A stretch of DNA of 64,000 nt from an uncultured bacterium (GCA_900553895.1 USFB01000002.1:1-64000), one strand, 5' to 3'. Numbered from the stretch's first letter, positions 25,249-34,724 are shown. Program-made: numbers and translations. Notes: generated by a model from the letters alone, not told the origin.

Positions 25249-26181
25249 ATGGCAGTAAATAATATAGATAGTTTGAATAGTAATTTGGCAAATGCTCATA
25301 ACGTGACCGCAAAAGAAAACGAGTATGTTCAAGAAGCGGAAGTCGACGGCATCGAAATTCTCGTTGATTTAGCAAAACATGGCAAAATAGATCCTTGGAA
25401 TGTTGATATCGTTGAAGTTACAGATAAATACCTTATGCATTTGTTTCAGTCAAAAGCTCAGAATTTACGTTTAACGGGCAGAACTCTTTTGTTTGCTGCA
25501 ATTCTTCTGAAACTTAAATCCAATGTTTTGGAGGGTATTGACGTTCTTGATTTTGAGCCACAACCTGAAATTGATTTAGAATATGATGATGCTCCTTTGG
25601 ATTATCAGGACGACGAATATACTCCGATAAATAACGTAATTTCTATTGACGAAGTTTTACAACGAAGAACTAGTGTAAGACTAAACCATAACCGTGTCGT
25701 AACATTGAGAGATTTGATTCGTCAATTGGAATTCTACGAAATGCTTGATAAAAAGCAGTCATTAAAGAATGCACACGAAAGAGCAAAAAGACGTGTTCAG
25801 AATTACGCCAAGCTTTCGCCTGACGACATTATCAATCTTGCGCATGATGAATACATTGAAAACGGTGTACAAAGACTAAAAGCAAATTTGTGTGAAATTT
25901 TAAGCAGACAAGATAAAATCGAACTTAATGAACTTACACTTCTTGGAATGGATAAAATTAGTGCTTACATTTCATTACTGTTTTTGACTGTAGAAAGTGA
26001 TTACGATTTAGAACAAGATGAATTCTACTCTGATTTGTATGTCGTAAAACGTCCGCATGTTGAGGAAAATAATGAAAGGCAAGCCTCTTCTCAAAAACAA
26101 GATGAGGGAACAGACTCGTTGGATTCGAGAATTGATAATGTAAAAAGTGTTTTAGTTGAGAATAGTGAGGTTAGCGCGTAA
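25249..26181 (+). CDS. scpA: Segregation and condensation protein A (kleisin)
   Basis: 310 residues. The N-terminal domain carries the family text VDGIEILVDLAKHGKIDPWNV, residues 140-160 are an acidic linker, and a C-terminal winged helix follows (ELTLLGMDKISAYISLLFL). The last 35 residues are acidic and probably disordered. ScpA bridges the SMC heads and binds ScpB in chromosome condensation. It overlaps scpB by one base. No Shine-Dalgarno site precedes the ATG. Confidence 0.93.
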   Translation: MAVNNIDSLNSNLANAHNVTAKENEYVQEAEVDGIEILVDLAKHGKIDPWNVDIVEVTDKYLMHLFQSKAQNLRLTGRTLLFAAILLKLKSNVLEGIDVLDFEPQPEIDLEYDDAPLDYQDDEYTPINNVISIDEVLQRRTSVRLNHNRVVTLRDLIRQLEFYEMLDKKQSLKNAHERAKRRVQNYAKLSPDDIINLAHDEYIENGVQRLKANLCEILSRQDKIELNELTLLGMDKISAYISLLFLTVESDYDLEQDEFYSDLYVVKRPHVEENNERQASSQKQDEGTDSLDSRIDNVKSVLVENSEVSA

Positions 26182-26711
26182 TGGAACAGTTAAAATCGAG
26201 AATCGAGGCTGTTTTGTTTGTAACAGCTAAAGTGCTTCAAATAAAAGATATCGCAGAAATTTTAGAAGAAGAGCCGGAAAAAGTAGAAGAAGCTTTATTA
26301 GAATTGATTATGGACTACGCTTCTCGAGACGGTGCATTAGAAATTGATGATGAAAATGGTTATATCTTGCAAGTTAAGCAGGAGCACTTGGATATTGTTG
26401 AAAAACTTTGTCCAGTTGAATTAAAACCACCTGTTCTAAAAACGCTTACAGTTATTGCACTAAAAGAACCTATCAGACAATCTTTGTTGAAGGATTTAAG
26501 AGGTTCTAATGCTTATGAACACGTACAAGAATTGTTGGAAAAAGGTTTGATTTCTCGCCATAAGGATAAAAACGGACGTTCATACAACATCAAAACTACT
26601 CCAAAATTTGCCGAATATTTTAAATTAAAAGGCGATGTTAGAGCTTTGGTTAAAACTTTAAACATAGATAAAGGCGTCAAGGATGATGTAAAAGAAAGCA
26701 GTGCAAACTAG
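26181..26711 (+). CDS. scpB: Segregation and condensation protein B
   Basis: 176 residues, two winged-helix domains. The opening (LKSRIEAVLFVTAKVLQIKD) and the block LKTLTVIALKEPIRQSLLKD, then RGSNAYEHVQELLEKGLI, match the family. It works as a dimer with ScpA and SMC. The start shares a base with the scpA stop (TAATG). Confidence 0.93.
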   Translation: MEQLKSRIEAVLFVTAKVLQIKDIAEILEEEPEKVEEALLELIMDYASRDGALEIDDENGYILQVKQEHLDIVEKLCPVELKPPVLKTLTVIALKEPIRQSLLKDLRGSNAYEHVQELLEKGLISRHKDKNGRSYNIKTTPKFAEYFKLKGDVRALVKTLNIDKGVKDDVKESSAN

Positions 26712-26720
26712 TTTTTGGAT

Positions 26721-28202
26721 TTACAAATTTTCTTGAATTTCTGTTTTCTTGCGTCTGAATCTTTTTACTTCTTTTTCATCGCAACCTAAAACTTCATTCA
26801 GGTGATTAATCAATTCTTCCGAATGGTAGCACATAGCGTGTTCTGTCTTATGGTGAATATCTACAAGATGATAGTGCATTGCCATTTCAACCTGAATAAG
26901 AGCGATATTATAATCATACAGGCTTTCTATATAGTCAGAAATCCCGTCAATATAATCCTTTCTTGCATCCTGCAACGCTGTATAATCCAGTCCGCCTGTT
27001 TTATACAAATTTTCTGCCATAGGATAAAAATCTAAAGCCTGTTTTGCGCGAATTTGCGTAGTCGGAATTGCGCGTTTTGCTTTATCATAATTATTGAACG
27101 CCCTTTTTACTTCAAAATACAAATCTTTTTTAAACAGAGTGATTTCGTTATCGGCAAGTTTAACTTGTGCATCCGCACCTTTAATCGAATGTTTTAACTC
27201 CATTAAGTTTACAGACGAATTTAGATTCACACCGACCTGAAAACTGTTGTTTGAAGCTTGATTTGTGTTGTTGAAACCATAACCCGCATTTGCTGAAAGT
27301 TCTGGGAAATAAGTTCTCTTAATATAAATGAGTGATTGTTCCATTGCATTTCTTGTTGCCATCAAAACCTGTAAATCAGGGCTGTTGTCGTAAGCCATTT
27401 GAACAGCTTTCTCTCTAGGAAATTTGAATTTGTATTCTTCAAAGCCTTGTGGCTCTTTTTTAGTATTTAATGCATAATCGTCATCAAAATTGAAGGTCTT
27501 TGTATTTTCAATTTTGTAATCAGGTTGAGAATCCAAATACATTGAATTATTTAAATCAACTTTCGCGTTCAAATAATTGTTTTTAGCTTCCAAAAGTGCA
27601 ACTTCTGCCTCATTCAAATTCATTTTAGCTGTGATTAAATCAGGATTTCTGTTTGTATATTTAATTATACTTTTATTCATCTCAACATTATTTTCTGCAA
27701 TTTTTAGCAGAGCTTGAGCTTTTAAAAGTTTATAGTATTTTTCTTTTACATCAAAAAGAGTTGAACACAAACTGTCCATAAACTCGTATTCTGCGCCAAG
27801 TTTGTAGAATTCTTCCATACGAATATTAGCGGTTGTTCTACCAAAATCCCAAACCATTTTGTTTACGGAAACACCCACATTTGGGAGTTCTCTATAATGA
27901 TTATTATAATAAATGCTGTTTGAGTTGTTTTCGTTATGAAAACCTACACCCGCACCGATAACAGGAAAATATTGAGATTTTGCTATTCCAACGTTACTTT
28001 TGGCAATATCCAAATAGTATTTTTTACGTTTAATTTTCGGGCTGTTACGGAATGCCGTTGCAACACAATCAAGCACAGATAATTCTGTTCCGTCTTTTAT
28101 AATAACGGTTTTAAATAATTCATCATCTGCGTGTGCAAAAGCTATATTGCAACCTGCAATCAAGAATGTGCAAGTTAGAGCTAAAAATCTCTTTCCATCC
28201 AT
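26721..28202 (-). CDS. TolC-like outer-membrane protein, second paralogue
   Basis: 493 residues, related along its length to the protein at 4610 (shared text NSPKIKRKKYYLDIAKSNVG versus NSPVIKKYILNLDVAKSTVG). The N-terminal signal contains LIAGC, which could be a lipobox with Cys18, or the cut could be at AFAHA further on. It ends with a His-, Lys- and Arg-rich tail. It is alone, without an adaptor or pump beside it, but a palindrome typical of TetR-type operators lies upstream. It converges on scpB. Confidence 0.88.
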   Translation of the reverse strand: MDGKRFLALTCTFLIAGCNIAFAHADDELFKTVIIKDGTELSVLDCVATAFRNSPKIKRKKYYLDIAKSNVGIAKSQYFPVIGAGVGFHNENNSNSIYYNNHYRELPNVGVSVNKMVWDFGRTTANIRMEEFYKLGAEYEFMDSLCSTLFDVKEKYYKLLKAQALLKIAENNVEMNKSIIKYTNRNPDLITAKMNLNEAEVALLEAKNNYLNAKVDLNNSMYLDSQPDYKIENTKTFNFDDDYALNTKKEPQGFEEYKFKFPREKAVQMAYDNSPDLQVLMATRNAMEQSLIYIKRTYFPELSANAGYGFNNTNQASNNSFQVGVNLNSSVNLMELKHSIKGADAQVKLADNEITLFKKDLYFEVKRAFNNYDKAKRAIPTTQIRAKQALDFYPMAENLYKTGGLDYTALQDARKDYIDGISDYIESLYDYNIALIQVEMAMHYHLVDIHHKTEHAMCYHSEELINHLNEVLGCDEKEVKRFRRKKTEIQENL

Positions 28203-28208
28203 AATTTA

Positions 28209-28214
28209 ATTATA
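28209..28214 (-). promoter_or_regulatory. -10 box of the second tolC-like gene
   Basis: TATAAT on the minus strand, 6 bases from the ATG at 28202. The operator-like palindrome sits just upstream of where the -35 would be. Confidence 0.5.
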
Positions 28215-28243
28215 CTATACCTGTCAAGTGATAAATGTATCTA

Positions 28244-28263
28244 TATAGACCAAATGGTCTATA
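28244..28263. promoter_or_regulatory. TetR/NemR-type palindromic operator candidate
   Basis: TATAGACC, AAAT, GGTCTATA: perfect 8-base arms. TAGACC-N4-GGTCTA is the pattern bound by NemR-like TetR-family repressors. It lies in the 149-base gap between two divergent genes, the second tolC-like gene and the AMIN-like gene. No regulator of this family is encoded in the window. Confidence 0.6.
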
Positions 28264-28295
28264 CGGATTATCCTAAAATCTAACCCTTAGGTTGA

Positions 28296-28311
28296 TGGCA
28301 TGGTCATGCCA
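28296..28311 (+). repeat. Short palindrome in the leader
   Basis: TGGCAT, GGTC, ATGCCA. It lies 40 bases before the AMIN-like gene start; a leader hairpin or a second protein-binding site. Confidence 0.4.
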
Positions 28312-28351
28312 ATTTAGTAGACTAATATTAAGGGAGAGAGAGTATACTATT

Positions 28352-29401
28352 ATGAAGAGAACGTTGTTGTTTTTAGGAATGTTTTTATCTATGCTAGCAG
28401 TTTCTGCTGAAGAAAATGTTTTGCAATCAATAGAAATTGTTCCTGTAAAAGATACATATAATATTGTTTTGGTTTCAGATAAAGCAGTTGATGTTAAGAA
28501 AACCGTTAAAGCTCCAAATCAAATTACTTTAAATATGAAAGACATTAGAGCTTCTAAAACTTTAAACACTGTTTACAACAACGTGTCAAACGTAGATACG
28601 GTTATGGTAGAACCTGCCGGCAATAATGGTATCAGTATATTTTTCCAAGCTGAAAACGCAGCAGGTGCAAGCGTTTCTTTCGACTCTTTAGCTCCTGCAA
28701 TGCCTAAGAAAGCTGAAAGTCAAAGCGTAAAATTAAGCAATCCTATTGAAAGCTATGCTCCTATTTACAAAGAGGATATGAGCCAAGCTAAAACATCAAG
28801 CTTGTTCCAACGTTTACAAAAATCTTCAGCCGTAGAAGGTATTAAAGATTCAGTGGACGAAGATACTGTTTCAGATACTGCAAACAAGGCTGTTTCTTTT
28901 GGTTTAGTCGGTTTGTTAGCATTTGCGGTTATAAGATTATTCAAACGTAAAGAACCTGATATGAAAATCGGTCTTTCTCAAAGCTTAACTGATAGAGAAA
29001 TCGAAATGTACAAAGGCTCTCAACAAATCGGTTATTCTTACGTAGCTCCCGAAAAACCATTCACAACTGTTAATTACGGTTTAAATGCTTACCAAAAAGA
29101 AAACAGAAATCCTTATGAAACAGAAGCTCCAATACATAATCCAAGATTAAGAAATTTTGTAAATCCTAAGGTGCAACAGAACATTCAAACAATGAGCCAG
29201 CCTCAAAGACAAGCAACAGCTGTTCAACAAGCGGTTAGAAAAAATACAACTCCTGTTAATACAGCACCTGTTAATCAATCAAATCCGAATGTTGATAATT
29301 TGAAATTCTTAGAATCAATGACAGCAATTTACGAAAAAAGCGGACGTCACGATTTGGCACAAGGCTTAAAAGCAAGTTTAAACAAAAGTAATTTGAAATA
29401 A
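28352..29401 (+). CDS. AMIN-like secreted/membrane protein
   Basis: 349 residues. A signal peptide (KRTLLFLGMFLSMLAVSAEE) is followed by an AMIN-like beta domain (residues 25-115), of the sort that places wall hydrolases and PilQ at the envelope. A membrane segment follows near 190-205 (VSFGLVGLLAFAVIRLF), then a Gln/Asn/Pro-rich cytoplasmic or periplasmic tail ending in a short helix (MTAIYEKSGRHDLAQGLKAS). GGGAGAG precedes the ATG at 28352; the longer frame from 28292 was rejected. Role unknown, but the domain mix suggests envelope organisation. Confidence 0.7.
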   Translation: MKRTLLFLGMFLSMLAVSAEENVLQSIEIVPVKDTYNIVLVSDKAVDVKKTVKAPNQITLNMKDIRASKTLNTVYNNVSNVDTVMVEPAGNNGISIFFQAENAAGASVSFDSLAPAMPKKAESQSVKLSNPIESYAPIYKEDMSQAKTSSLFQRLQKSSAVEGIKDSVDEDTVSDTANKAVSFGLVGLLAFAVIRLFKRKEPDMKIGLSQSLTDREIEMYKGSQQIGYSYVAPEKPFTTVNYGLNAYQKENRNPYETEAPIHNPRLRNFVNPKVQQNIQTMSQPQRQATAVQQAVRKNTTPVNTAPVNQSNPNVDNLKFLESMTAIYEKSGRHDLAQGLKASLNKSNLK

Positions 29402-29461
29402 ATAATATTAAGAAGAGAGATTTGTAGGGAATGTTTGACATTCCCTATATTTTTGTATTCG

Positions 29462-29470
29462 TGCTAAAAT
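29462..29470 (+). promoter_or_regulatory. Extended -10, six bases before the ATG
   Basis: TGCTAAAAT, six bases, then ATG at 29477: predicted leaderless helicase mRNA. Confidence 0.55.
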
Positions 29471-29476
29471 TAAGCT

Positions 29477-31498
29477 ATGAACGACTTTTCTAATCCAACA
29501 GAAACACTTAAAATATTGACCTCTGAAAATATCACTTATGCGGATCTGCTGGCAATTTGTGAAAATCTTATGCCTATGCTGTCTGTAATGCACGTAAATC
29601 AAGACGGGCGTAAATATATGTCAATTACGCAGTGTATTTTGGATTGCATAAAAAGGATTTATGGCTTTTCGTCTTGCGAGTGGGTGGCTGAAAACAAACT
29701 TCGCTACGAACTAAAACAAGGTCAAACTCCAATTAGTTTTACGCGAATTAACAATAAAGGCGAAGTTTGTTTGTACAAGATGATAAATTTTGATCAAATA
29801 GATTTTGATAAAGAAATTGAATTCGCGGATGAGTATGAAGTTGTTAAAAAGCCTTCAACAAAAAAAGCTTCTAAAGTTGAAGATAAAGAAGAGGATGAAA
29901 CATATTTAAAGATTTTAACTCTTCTAAAGAATGGCGAAAATGTATTTTTGACAGGTTTTGCAGGAACAGGTAAAAGTTATATTCTTAATAAACTAAAAGA
30001 ATATTTCAAAAAGAAATTGACAATTACAAGTACAACGGGGATTGCTGCGGTTAATGTTAAAGGACAAACTCTACATTCTTGGGCGGGTGTGGGTTTATGC
30101 CGAAACACTGTTTATAATACCGTAGAAAAAATTAAAAAACGCCCGACTCAATATCGACAAATTATGAACTGCAAAATTCTTGCGGTTGATGAAATTTCAA
30201 TGCTTAACATTGAAGCTTTTGAATATATAAATGAAGTTTTGAGAGAAGTTAGAGAGTGTAACGACCCATTCGGCGGAATTCAAGTGTTTTTTATCGGCGA
30301 CTTTTTCCAACTTCCTCCAGTTGAAAAAGAAGGTGAAATTAGACACTATTGTTTTGATTCTCCTGTTTGGGATAAATTAGGTTTAAAAAATGTTGTTCTA
30401 AAAAAGAATTATCGCCAAAATGAAGAGAATTTCATAACTGCGCTTGCTCACATGAGAGAAAATTGTCTTGAGGTTGAAGATATTGAACTTCTAAAAACTC
30501 GATGCGTCGAAAACGAAGATGCAGATATATTACATATTTTTTCAACAAATGAAGAAGCGAACAGATATAATTTTGCAAAATTCAATATGATTGAAGAGCC
30601 TGTTAAATTATTCCATGCAGAGAACGGAGTTTATAGAGGTTCAAAACTTGTAACGGAAGGTTTTACGGAAAGCGAAAATTATATTTTAGAAATCTTTTCA
30701 AAAAACTGTCGCGCTGAAAAAGAAATTGCGTTAAAGCTTGGCGCAAGAGTTATGTTATTGGTCAACATGGACTTTAATAAAGGCTTGATAAACGGGGCCT
30801 GTGGCGTCATTCAGGGATTTAATCAAGATACTATAAGCATTAAATTTGATAACGGTATTGTTTCAAACATTCCAAAACATAAGTTTGAATATTATTATAA
30901 CGAACGCGTTGTGGCAGAGAGGATGCAATATCCGCTTAAATTAGCTTACGGCATAACAATCCACAAATCACAGGGAATGACACTGGATAGACTTGTTGTA
31001 GATTGTGCAAGAATTTTTGAACGTGGTCAATCTTATGTTGCAATGAGCCGTGTTAAGACCCTTGAAGGACTTTATTTGAAAAACTTTGAACCCGAAAAAG
31101 TTCTTGTTGATAATCGTGTTGCAGAATTTTATGAAAATATAAAAGAAGTTGAAGAAGTAAAACCAAACAATCTTTCGTTAGAATTTAACAAGGAAGAAGA
31201 AAAAGAACGAGTTTCAGTAGACGAAGCTAAAAAACTTATCTTGGATTGTGTTGCAGAATTCGGTGGACAGTACGGCAAAAGCGGTTTTGCAAAAATTCTT
31301 GCGGGAAGCAGACAAATTAGAGAGAACGGGTATAATGAAAAAGTTACTTCTTCAAGCTTTTTAGGCGCGTTGGAAGGTTGGAGCCAAAAAGCGATTGGGG
31401 AATTAATAGATGCTCTTGTTGAAAGCGGAGATTTAAAGGTTTCTAAAATCAGTTTTGGAAGACCTGTTTTACATTTGGTTAAAAACATTTCAAAATAA
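29477..31498 (+). CDS. Pif1-like DNA helicase with RQC-type winged helix
   Basis: 673 residues. Residues 1-130 are a unique N-terminal domain. The helicase core starts with Walker A GFAGTGKS (near 158), motif STTGIAAVNV, motif II VDEISML, and ends with the Pif1-type YGITIHKSQGMTLD and SYVAMSRV. The C-terminal 90 residues (ILDCVAEFGGQYGKSGF, then ALEGWSQKAIGELIDAL) resemble the RQC domain of RecQ helicases, which binds duplex ends and G-quadruplexes. It would unwind DNA 5'-3' with ATP. It is leaderless by promoter position. Confidence 0.85.
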   Translation: MNDFSNPTETLKILTSENITYADLLAICENLMPMLSVMHVNQDGRKYMSITQCILDCIKRIYGFSSCEWVAENKLRYELKQGQTPISFTRINNKGEVCLYKMINFDQIDFDKEIEFADEYEVVKKPSTKKASKVEDKEEDETYLKILTLLKNGENVFLTGFAGTGKSYILNKLKEYFKKKLTITSTTGIAAVNVKGQTLHSWAGVGLCRNTVYNTVEKIKKRPTQYRQIMNCKILAVDEISMLNIEAFEYINEVLREVRECNDPFGGIQVFFIGDFFQLPPVEKEGEIRHYCFDSPVWDKLGLKNVVLKKNYRQNEENFITALAHMRENCLEVEDIELLKTRCVENEDADILHIFSTNEEANRYNFAKFNMIEEPVKLFHAENGVYRGSKLVTEGFTESENYILEIFSKNCRAEKEIALKLGARVMLLVNMDFNKGLINGACGVIQGFNQDTISIKFDNGIVSNIPKHKFEYYYNERVVAERMQYPLKLAYGITIHKSQGMTLDRLVVDCARIFERGQSYVAMSRVKTLEGLYLKNFEPEKVLVDNRVAEFYENIKEVEEVKPNNLSLEFNKEEEKERVSVDEAKKLILDCVAEFGGQYGKSGFAKILAGSRQIRENGYNEKVTSSSFLGALEGWSQKAIGELIDALVESGDLKVSKISFGRPVLHLVKNISK

Positions 31499-31503
31499 AT
31501 ACT

Positions 31504-31534
31504 AAAAAACAGACTCATTTAGAGTCTGTTTTTT
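31504..31534. terminator. Bidirectional terminator
   Basis: AAAAAACAGACTC and its complement around a short loop, between the helicase and the converging small protein. Confidence 0.9.
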
Positions 31535-31540
31535 ATAAAT

Positions 31541-31873
31541 CTAATTATGATTAGGACTTTCGTAATTGATACCCTTTTCTTTTAATGCTGCAATAAATCT
31601 TTCAGCACAAGCACTTTGAACTTCCGGTGGTACAACTCTCAAAATCTCAACCGTCTTAGAAATAATCGGGTCTTTATCATACCAACGACTACCGTTCACA
31701 GGTTTTACCAAATCATAAAATCTGTCTAAAGCTTCTTTAGAAACTTTTTGTTCCAACCTATCTAAGAACACAACCGCATGTTCTCTAAGTTCATCTTGAT
31801 AATTTTTTAAAAGCTCTATAACTTCCAATAATTTTGGGTCATGATCGTACCATCTTTTATAAGCCGGACTCAT
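31541..31873 (-). CDS. Hypothetical protein with two RWYDxDP repeats
   Basis: 110 residues, soluble. It is an internal duplication: KRWYDHDPKLLEVIELL (residues 6-22) and SRWYDKDPIISKTVEIL (62-78), each followed by a helix of about 25 residues. No family I recognise. Its ATG overlaps the murA stop by one base, so it is co-translated with murA; a role near wall synthesis is only guilt by association. Confidence 0.75.
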   Translation of the reverse strand: MSPAYKRWYDHDPKLLEVIELLKNYQDELREHAVVFLDRLEQKVSKEALDRFYDLVKPVNGSRWYDKDPIISKTVEILRVVPPEVQSACAERFIAALKEKGINYESPNHN

Positions 31874-33198
31874 TAAACTCTCCCATTTTGTATTTGAGAA
31901 GCTGTAATCGGGTCTACACCTGCTTCTGAATCATCATATCTGTAAATTTTACCGCCAAGATTTCTAATCTTGTACTCAAACTCTTCGTAACCTCTATCTA
32001 TGTGGTGTAATTTTTCCACAATAGTTTCACCTTGAGCCATCAAGCCTGCGATAACTAAAGCTGCACCAGCTCTCAAATCGCTTGCTGCAACAGTTGCTCC
32101 TGTTAAATGTTTAACCCCTTTAATGATGGCATGGTTTCTGTCTTGATGAATATCTGCGCCCATTCTTCTTAAGTCAGGCACTTGCATAAATCTGTTTTCG
32201 TACAAGCTTTCGGTAATAATACCAACACCGTTTGATGTTGTCAAAAGTGTCATTGCAATAGCTTGCAAATCTGTCGGGAATCCCGGATAAGGTTGAGTTA
32301 CAAAATTGATAGACTGTAATCTGTTTTTGCAACTAACTTCAATCGTTGTAGGTTCAACCAACTTAATACTTGCACCCATCTTGATTAATTTGTCATTAAA
32401 GAATGTTAAATGTGCAGGATAAACATTTCTTATTATAGCCTTACCTCTTGTTGCAACAACAGCAGCCATAAATGTTCCCGCTTCAATTCTATCAGGAATT
32501 GTTGTATATTCTGCTGAATGTAAGTTTTCAGCTTTAACTCCATTAATCAAAATTTCAGAAGTGCCTGCGCCCGTAACATCAGCACCAATTGTATTCAAGA
32601 AATTTGCTAAATCAATAATTTCAGGTTCTTGCGCTGCATTTTGAATTCTTGTTGCGCCTTCTGCTAAAACTGCAGCTAACATCAAGTTTTCAGTAGCACC
32701 AACGGACGGAATATCCAAATAAATATCAGCACCAACTAATTTTGAAGCTTTTGCATGTACATAACCGTTTTCAATTTTAATAGTTGCGCCTAATGCTTCT
32801 AAACCTTTAATGTGAAAATCTACTCTACGTTCGCCGATAGCGCAACCACCGGGTAGTGCTACAATAGCTTCTCGGCAACGTGACATCAATGCGCCTAAGA
32901 TGATAAATGAAGCTCTCATTTTACTAACGAGTTCATACTTAGCAGTTATTGATGAAATATTTGAAGCGTCAATTTCGACAGATTTTTCTTTTTTATCATA
33001 AATGTAGCTTGCACCTAAATCAGAAAGTACATTTAGCATAATCTCAACATCAGTAAGTTGAGGTACGTTGTAGATTTTAGTTTTGCCTTTAACAAGAATG
33101 GTTGCGGCTAAAAGTTTTAATACAGCGTTTTTTGCTCCGCCTATTGAAACTTCACCCTTAAGAGTTTCTCCACCTTGTATTTTGAATTTCTCTGCCAA
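31873..33198 (-). CDS. murA: UDP-N-acetylglucosamine 1-carboxyvinyltransferase
   Basis: 441 residues, slightly longer than usual. The substrate-binding GGAKNAVLKLLAA block and the catalytic loop LPGGCAIG with Cys119 (the fosfomycin target) are intact. It makes UDP-GlcNAc-enolpyruvate, the first committed step of peptidoglycan synthesis. Translation starts at TTG with a strong GGAGG 6-7 bases upstream; no better in-frame ATG exists at the family start. It is followed without gap by the RWYD-repeat protein. Confidence 0.96.
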   Translation of the reverse strand: MAEKFKIQGGETLKGEVSIGGAKNAVLKLLAATILVKGKTKIYNVPQLTDVEIMLNVLSDLGASYIYDKKEKSVEIDASNISSITAKYELVSKMRASFIILGALMSRCREAIVALPGGCAIGERRVDFHIKGLEALGATIKIENGYVHAKASKLVGADIYLDIPSVGATENLMLAAVLAEGATRIQNAAQEPEIIDLANFLNTIGADVTGAGTSEILINGVKAENLHSAEYTTIPDRIEAGTFMAAVVATRGKAIIRNVYPAHLTFFNDKLIKMGASIKLVEPTTIEVSCKNRLQSINFVTQPYPGFPTDLQAIAMTLLTTSNGVGIITESLYENRFMQVPDLRRMGADIHQDRNHAIIKGVKHLTGATVAASDLRAGAALVIAGLMAQGETIVEKLHHIDRGYEEFEYKIRNLGGKIYRYDDSEAGVDPITASQIQNGRV

Positions 33199-33423
33199 AA
33201 TTCCTCCAATCTATTATAATCATACAATTATTATAACAAAATGTAAAGATGTGAATTTTCCGCTTTAACGGTTTAAGTAAGGTTAATTAGCTTGTATGTA
33301 TTAAATTTATTGAATGTTGGGTTTAGATGTAAAAATTTGTTTACAATCCTTAGGAAAAATAAACAAATTTGTATAATAAATTTAGTCCAAATATCAATTA
33401 TCCCAAGAAAGGAATTATCACAA

Positions 33424-34272
33424 ATGAGTACAAATGAATTAAAAAAGCATGAAGAATTAAGACAGTTGGCAATCTATGTTTATGATGTTAAGAAAAACAA
33501 GTTGCCAGAAGGTTGGAAACTGATTGAAATCGAAAAGAATCCTAAAAATGGTTTTTATGCCTGTTTGGCAAAGAAAGGGGATGAAGTTGCAATCGCATTT
33601 AGAGGAACGGAATTAACGAGTATAAAAGATTTGAGAAATGATGTTGCAATGAATAATCATAAATTACCTTCTCAAGCGTACTCTGCTTTAAAATACTATG
33701 ATGAGGTAAAAGAGATTTTCCCTAATGTTAAGATTAGTGTAACAGGACATTCTCTTGGAGGAAGCTTAGCGCAAATTGTAGCAGCGGATAGAAATAATGT
33801 TGAAGGAGTTACGTTTAATCCTTATGGAACACGTGATTTATTTAAAGATGACGCTGTACTGAATGAAGAAAATGTTACAAACTACTGTAATCCTAATGAT
33901 GCTGTAACAAAAAGAAACGGAAATGAGCAAATTGGGAAATGTTATGTTGTAAATTCAAAGAATTTGGTATTTGACCATCATAAAGCAGAAAATATGCAAG
34001 GTTTAGAAACTAGAAAGCTTATAACACCTGAAAAACTTAAAAATGACTATACTTTAGAAAATCGAATTGCAAAACCATTAATAAACAAAGTTAAAAACTG
34101 TGTTGGTACATATTACGTTCAAGGTTATGTGCGTTCTGACGGCACAAAAGTTTCAGGTTATGAAAGAACTTGTGGAGCAAAACATGAAGCCTCTACCAAT
34201 TTAAAACCTCCAAAATCAATAATGGAGATGTCAGAGCAAGAACTTGATGAACTATTGGATGCATATATATAG
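33424..34272 (+). CDS. Lipase-like alpha/beta hydrolase with GYxRSDGT tail
   Basis: 282 residues, no signal peptide. The nucleophile elbow GHSLGG (Ser110) follows VAIAFRGTE, the pattern of class 3 lipases and DUF2974 proteins; candidate Asp and His residues lie at NPNDAVT and FDHHKAE. Residues 225-250 carry GYVRSDGTKVSGYERT, a short motif found as a tail on unrelated proteins; its role is not established. The substrate is unknown (phospholipid or acylglycerol). AAAGGA precedes the ATG at 33424; the longer frame from 33292 was rejected. Confidence 0.78.
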   Translation: MSTNELKKHEELRQLAIYVYDVKKNKLPEGWKLIEIEKNPKNGFYACLAKKGDEVAIAFRGTELTSIKDLRNDVAMNNHKLPSQAYSALKYYDEVKEIFPNVKISVTGHSLGGSLAQIVAADRNNVEGVTFNPYGTRDLFKDDAVLNEENVTNYCNPNDAVTKRNGNEQIGKCYVVNSKNLVFDHHKAENMQGLETRKLITPEKLKNDYTLENRIAKPLINKVKNCVGTYYVQGYVRSDGTKVSGYERTCGAKHEASTNLKPPKSIMEMSEQELDELLDAYI

Positions 34273-34295
34273 TTTTTTAGAATATCGAAAAAACT

Positions 34296-34718
34296 TTAAC
34301 CAAATAAATAGTGAAATGCGTTAAATTTTTGAAAATAGTATTCTACATAAGCAAAATACATCCAGACAAAATATACTAAAAAAGTATACATACATGCAAA
34401 AAATAGAAATATGCCATAAAAGAAATTTTTCGAATACTTGTCATTTTTAATTCTGAAATCAGAACTCTTCTGTTCTTTGATTATAATTTTAACTTCACGA
34501 TAAATCAGGTAAATTAGCAGAAGTATTCCAAGATACGGAATAAAAAATGTTATATATGAGAAACCGACCGGAATTAATATATCAACATCACGCGCAAGAA
34601 TAACATAAACAAGAAAAACCAATAAGGTTAGAATCGTTATAGCAATACCTTGCAAAGCAAAAAAATGAAAACTATAACGAGATAAACATTCGTAAAAAAA
34701 ATTCTTTAGTTTATTCAT
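34296..34718 (-). CDS. Small membrane protein (hypothetical)
   Basis: 140 residues with three hydrophobic segments (about 20-42, 50-70 and 98-118) and a basic loop between the second and third. No family recognised. TATAAT lies exactly six bases before the ATG, so the mRNA is probably leaderless. It converges on the lipase gene. Confidence 0.68.
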   Translation of the reverse strand: MNKLKNFFYECLSRYSFHFFALQGIAITILTLLVFLVYVILARDVDILIPVGFSYITFFIPYLGILLLIYLIYREVKIIIKEQKSSDFRIKNDKYSKNFFYGIFLFFACMYTFLVYFVWMYFAYVEYYFQKFNAFHYLFG

Positions 34719-34724
34719 AAATGA

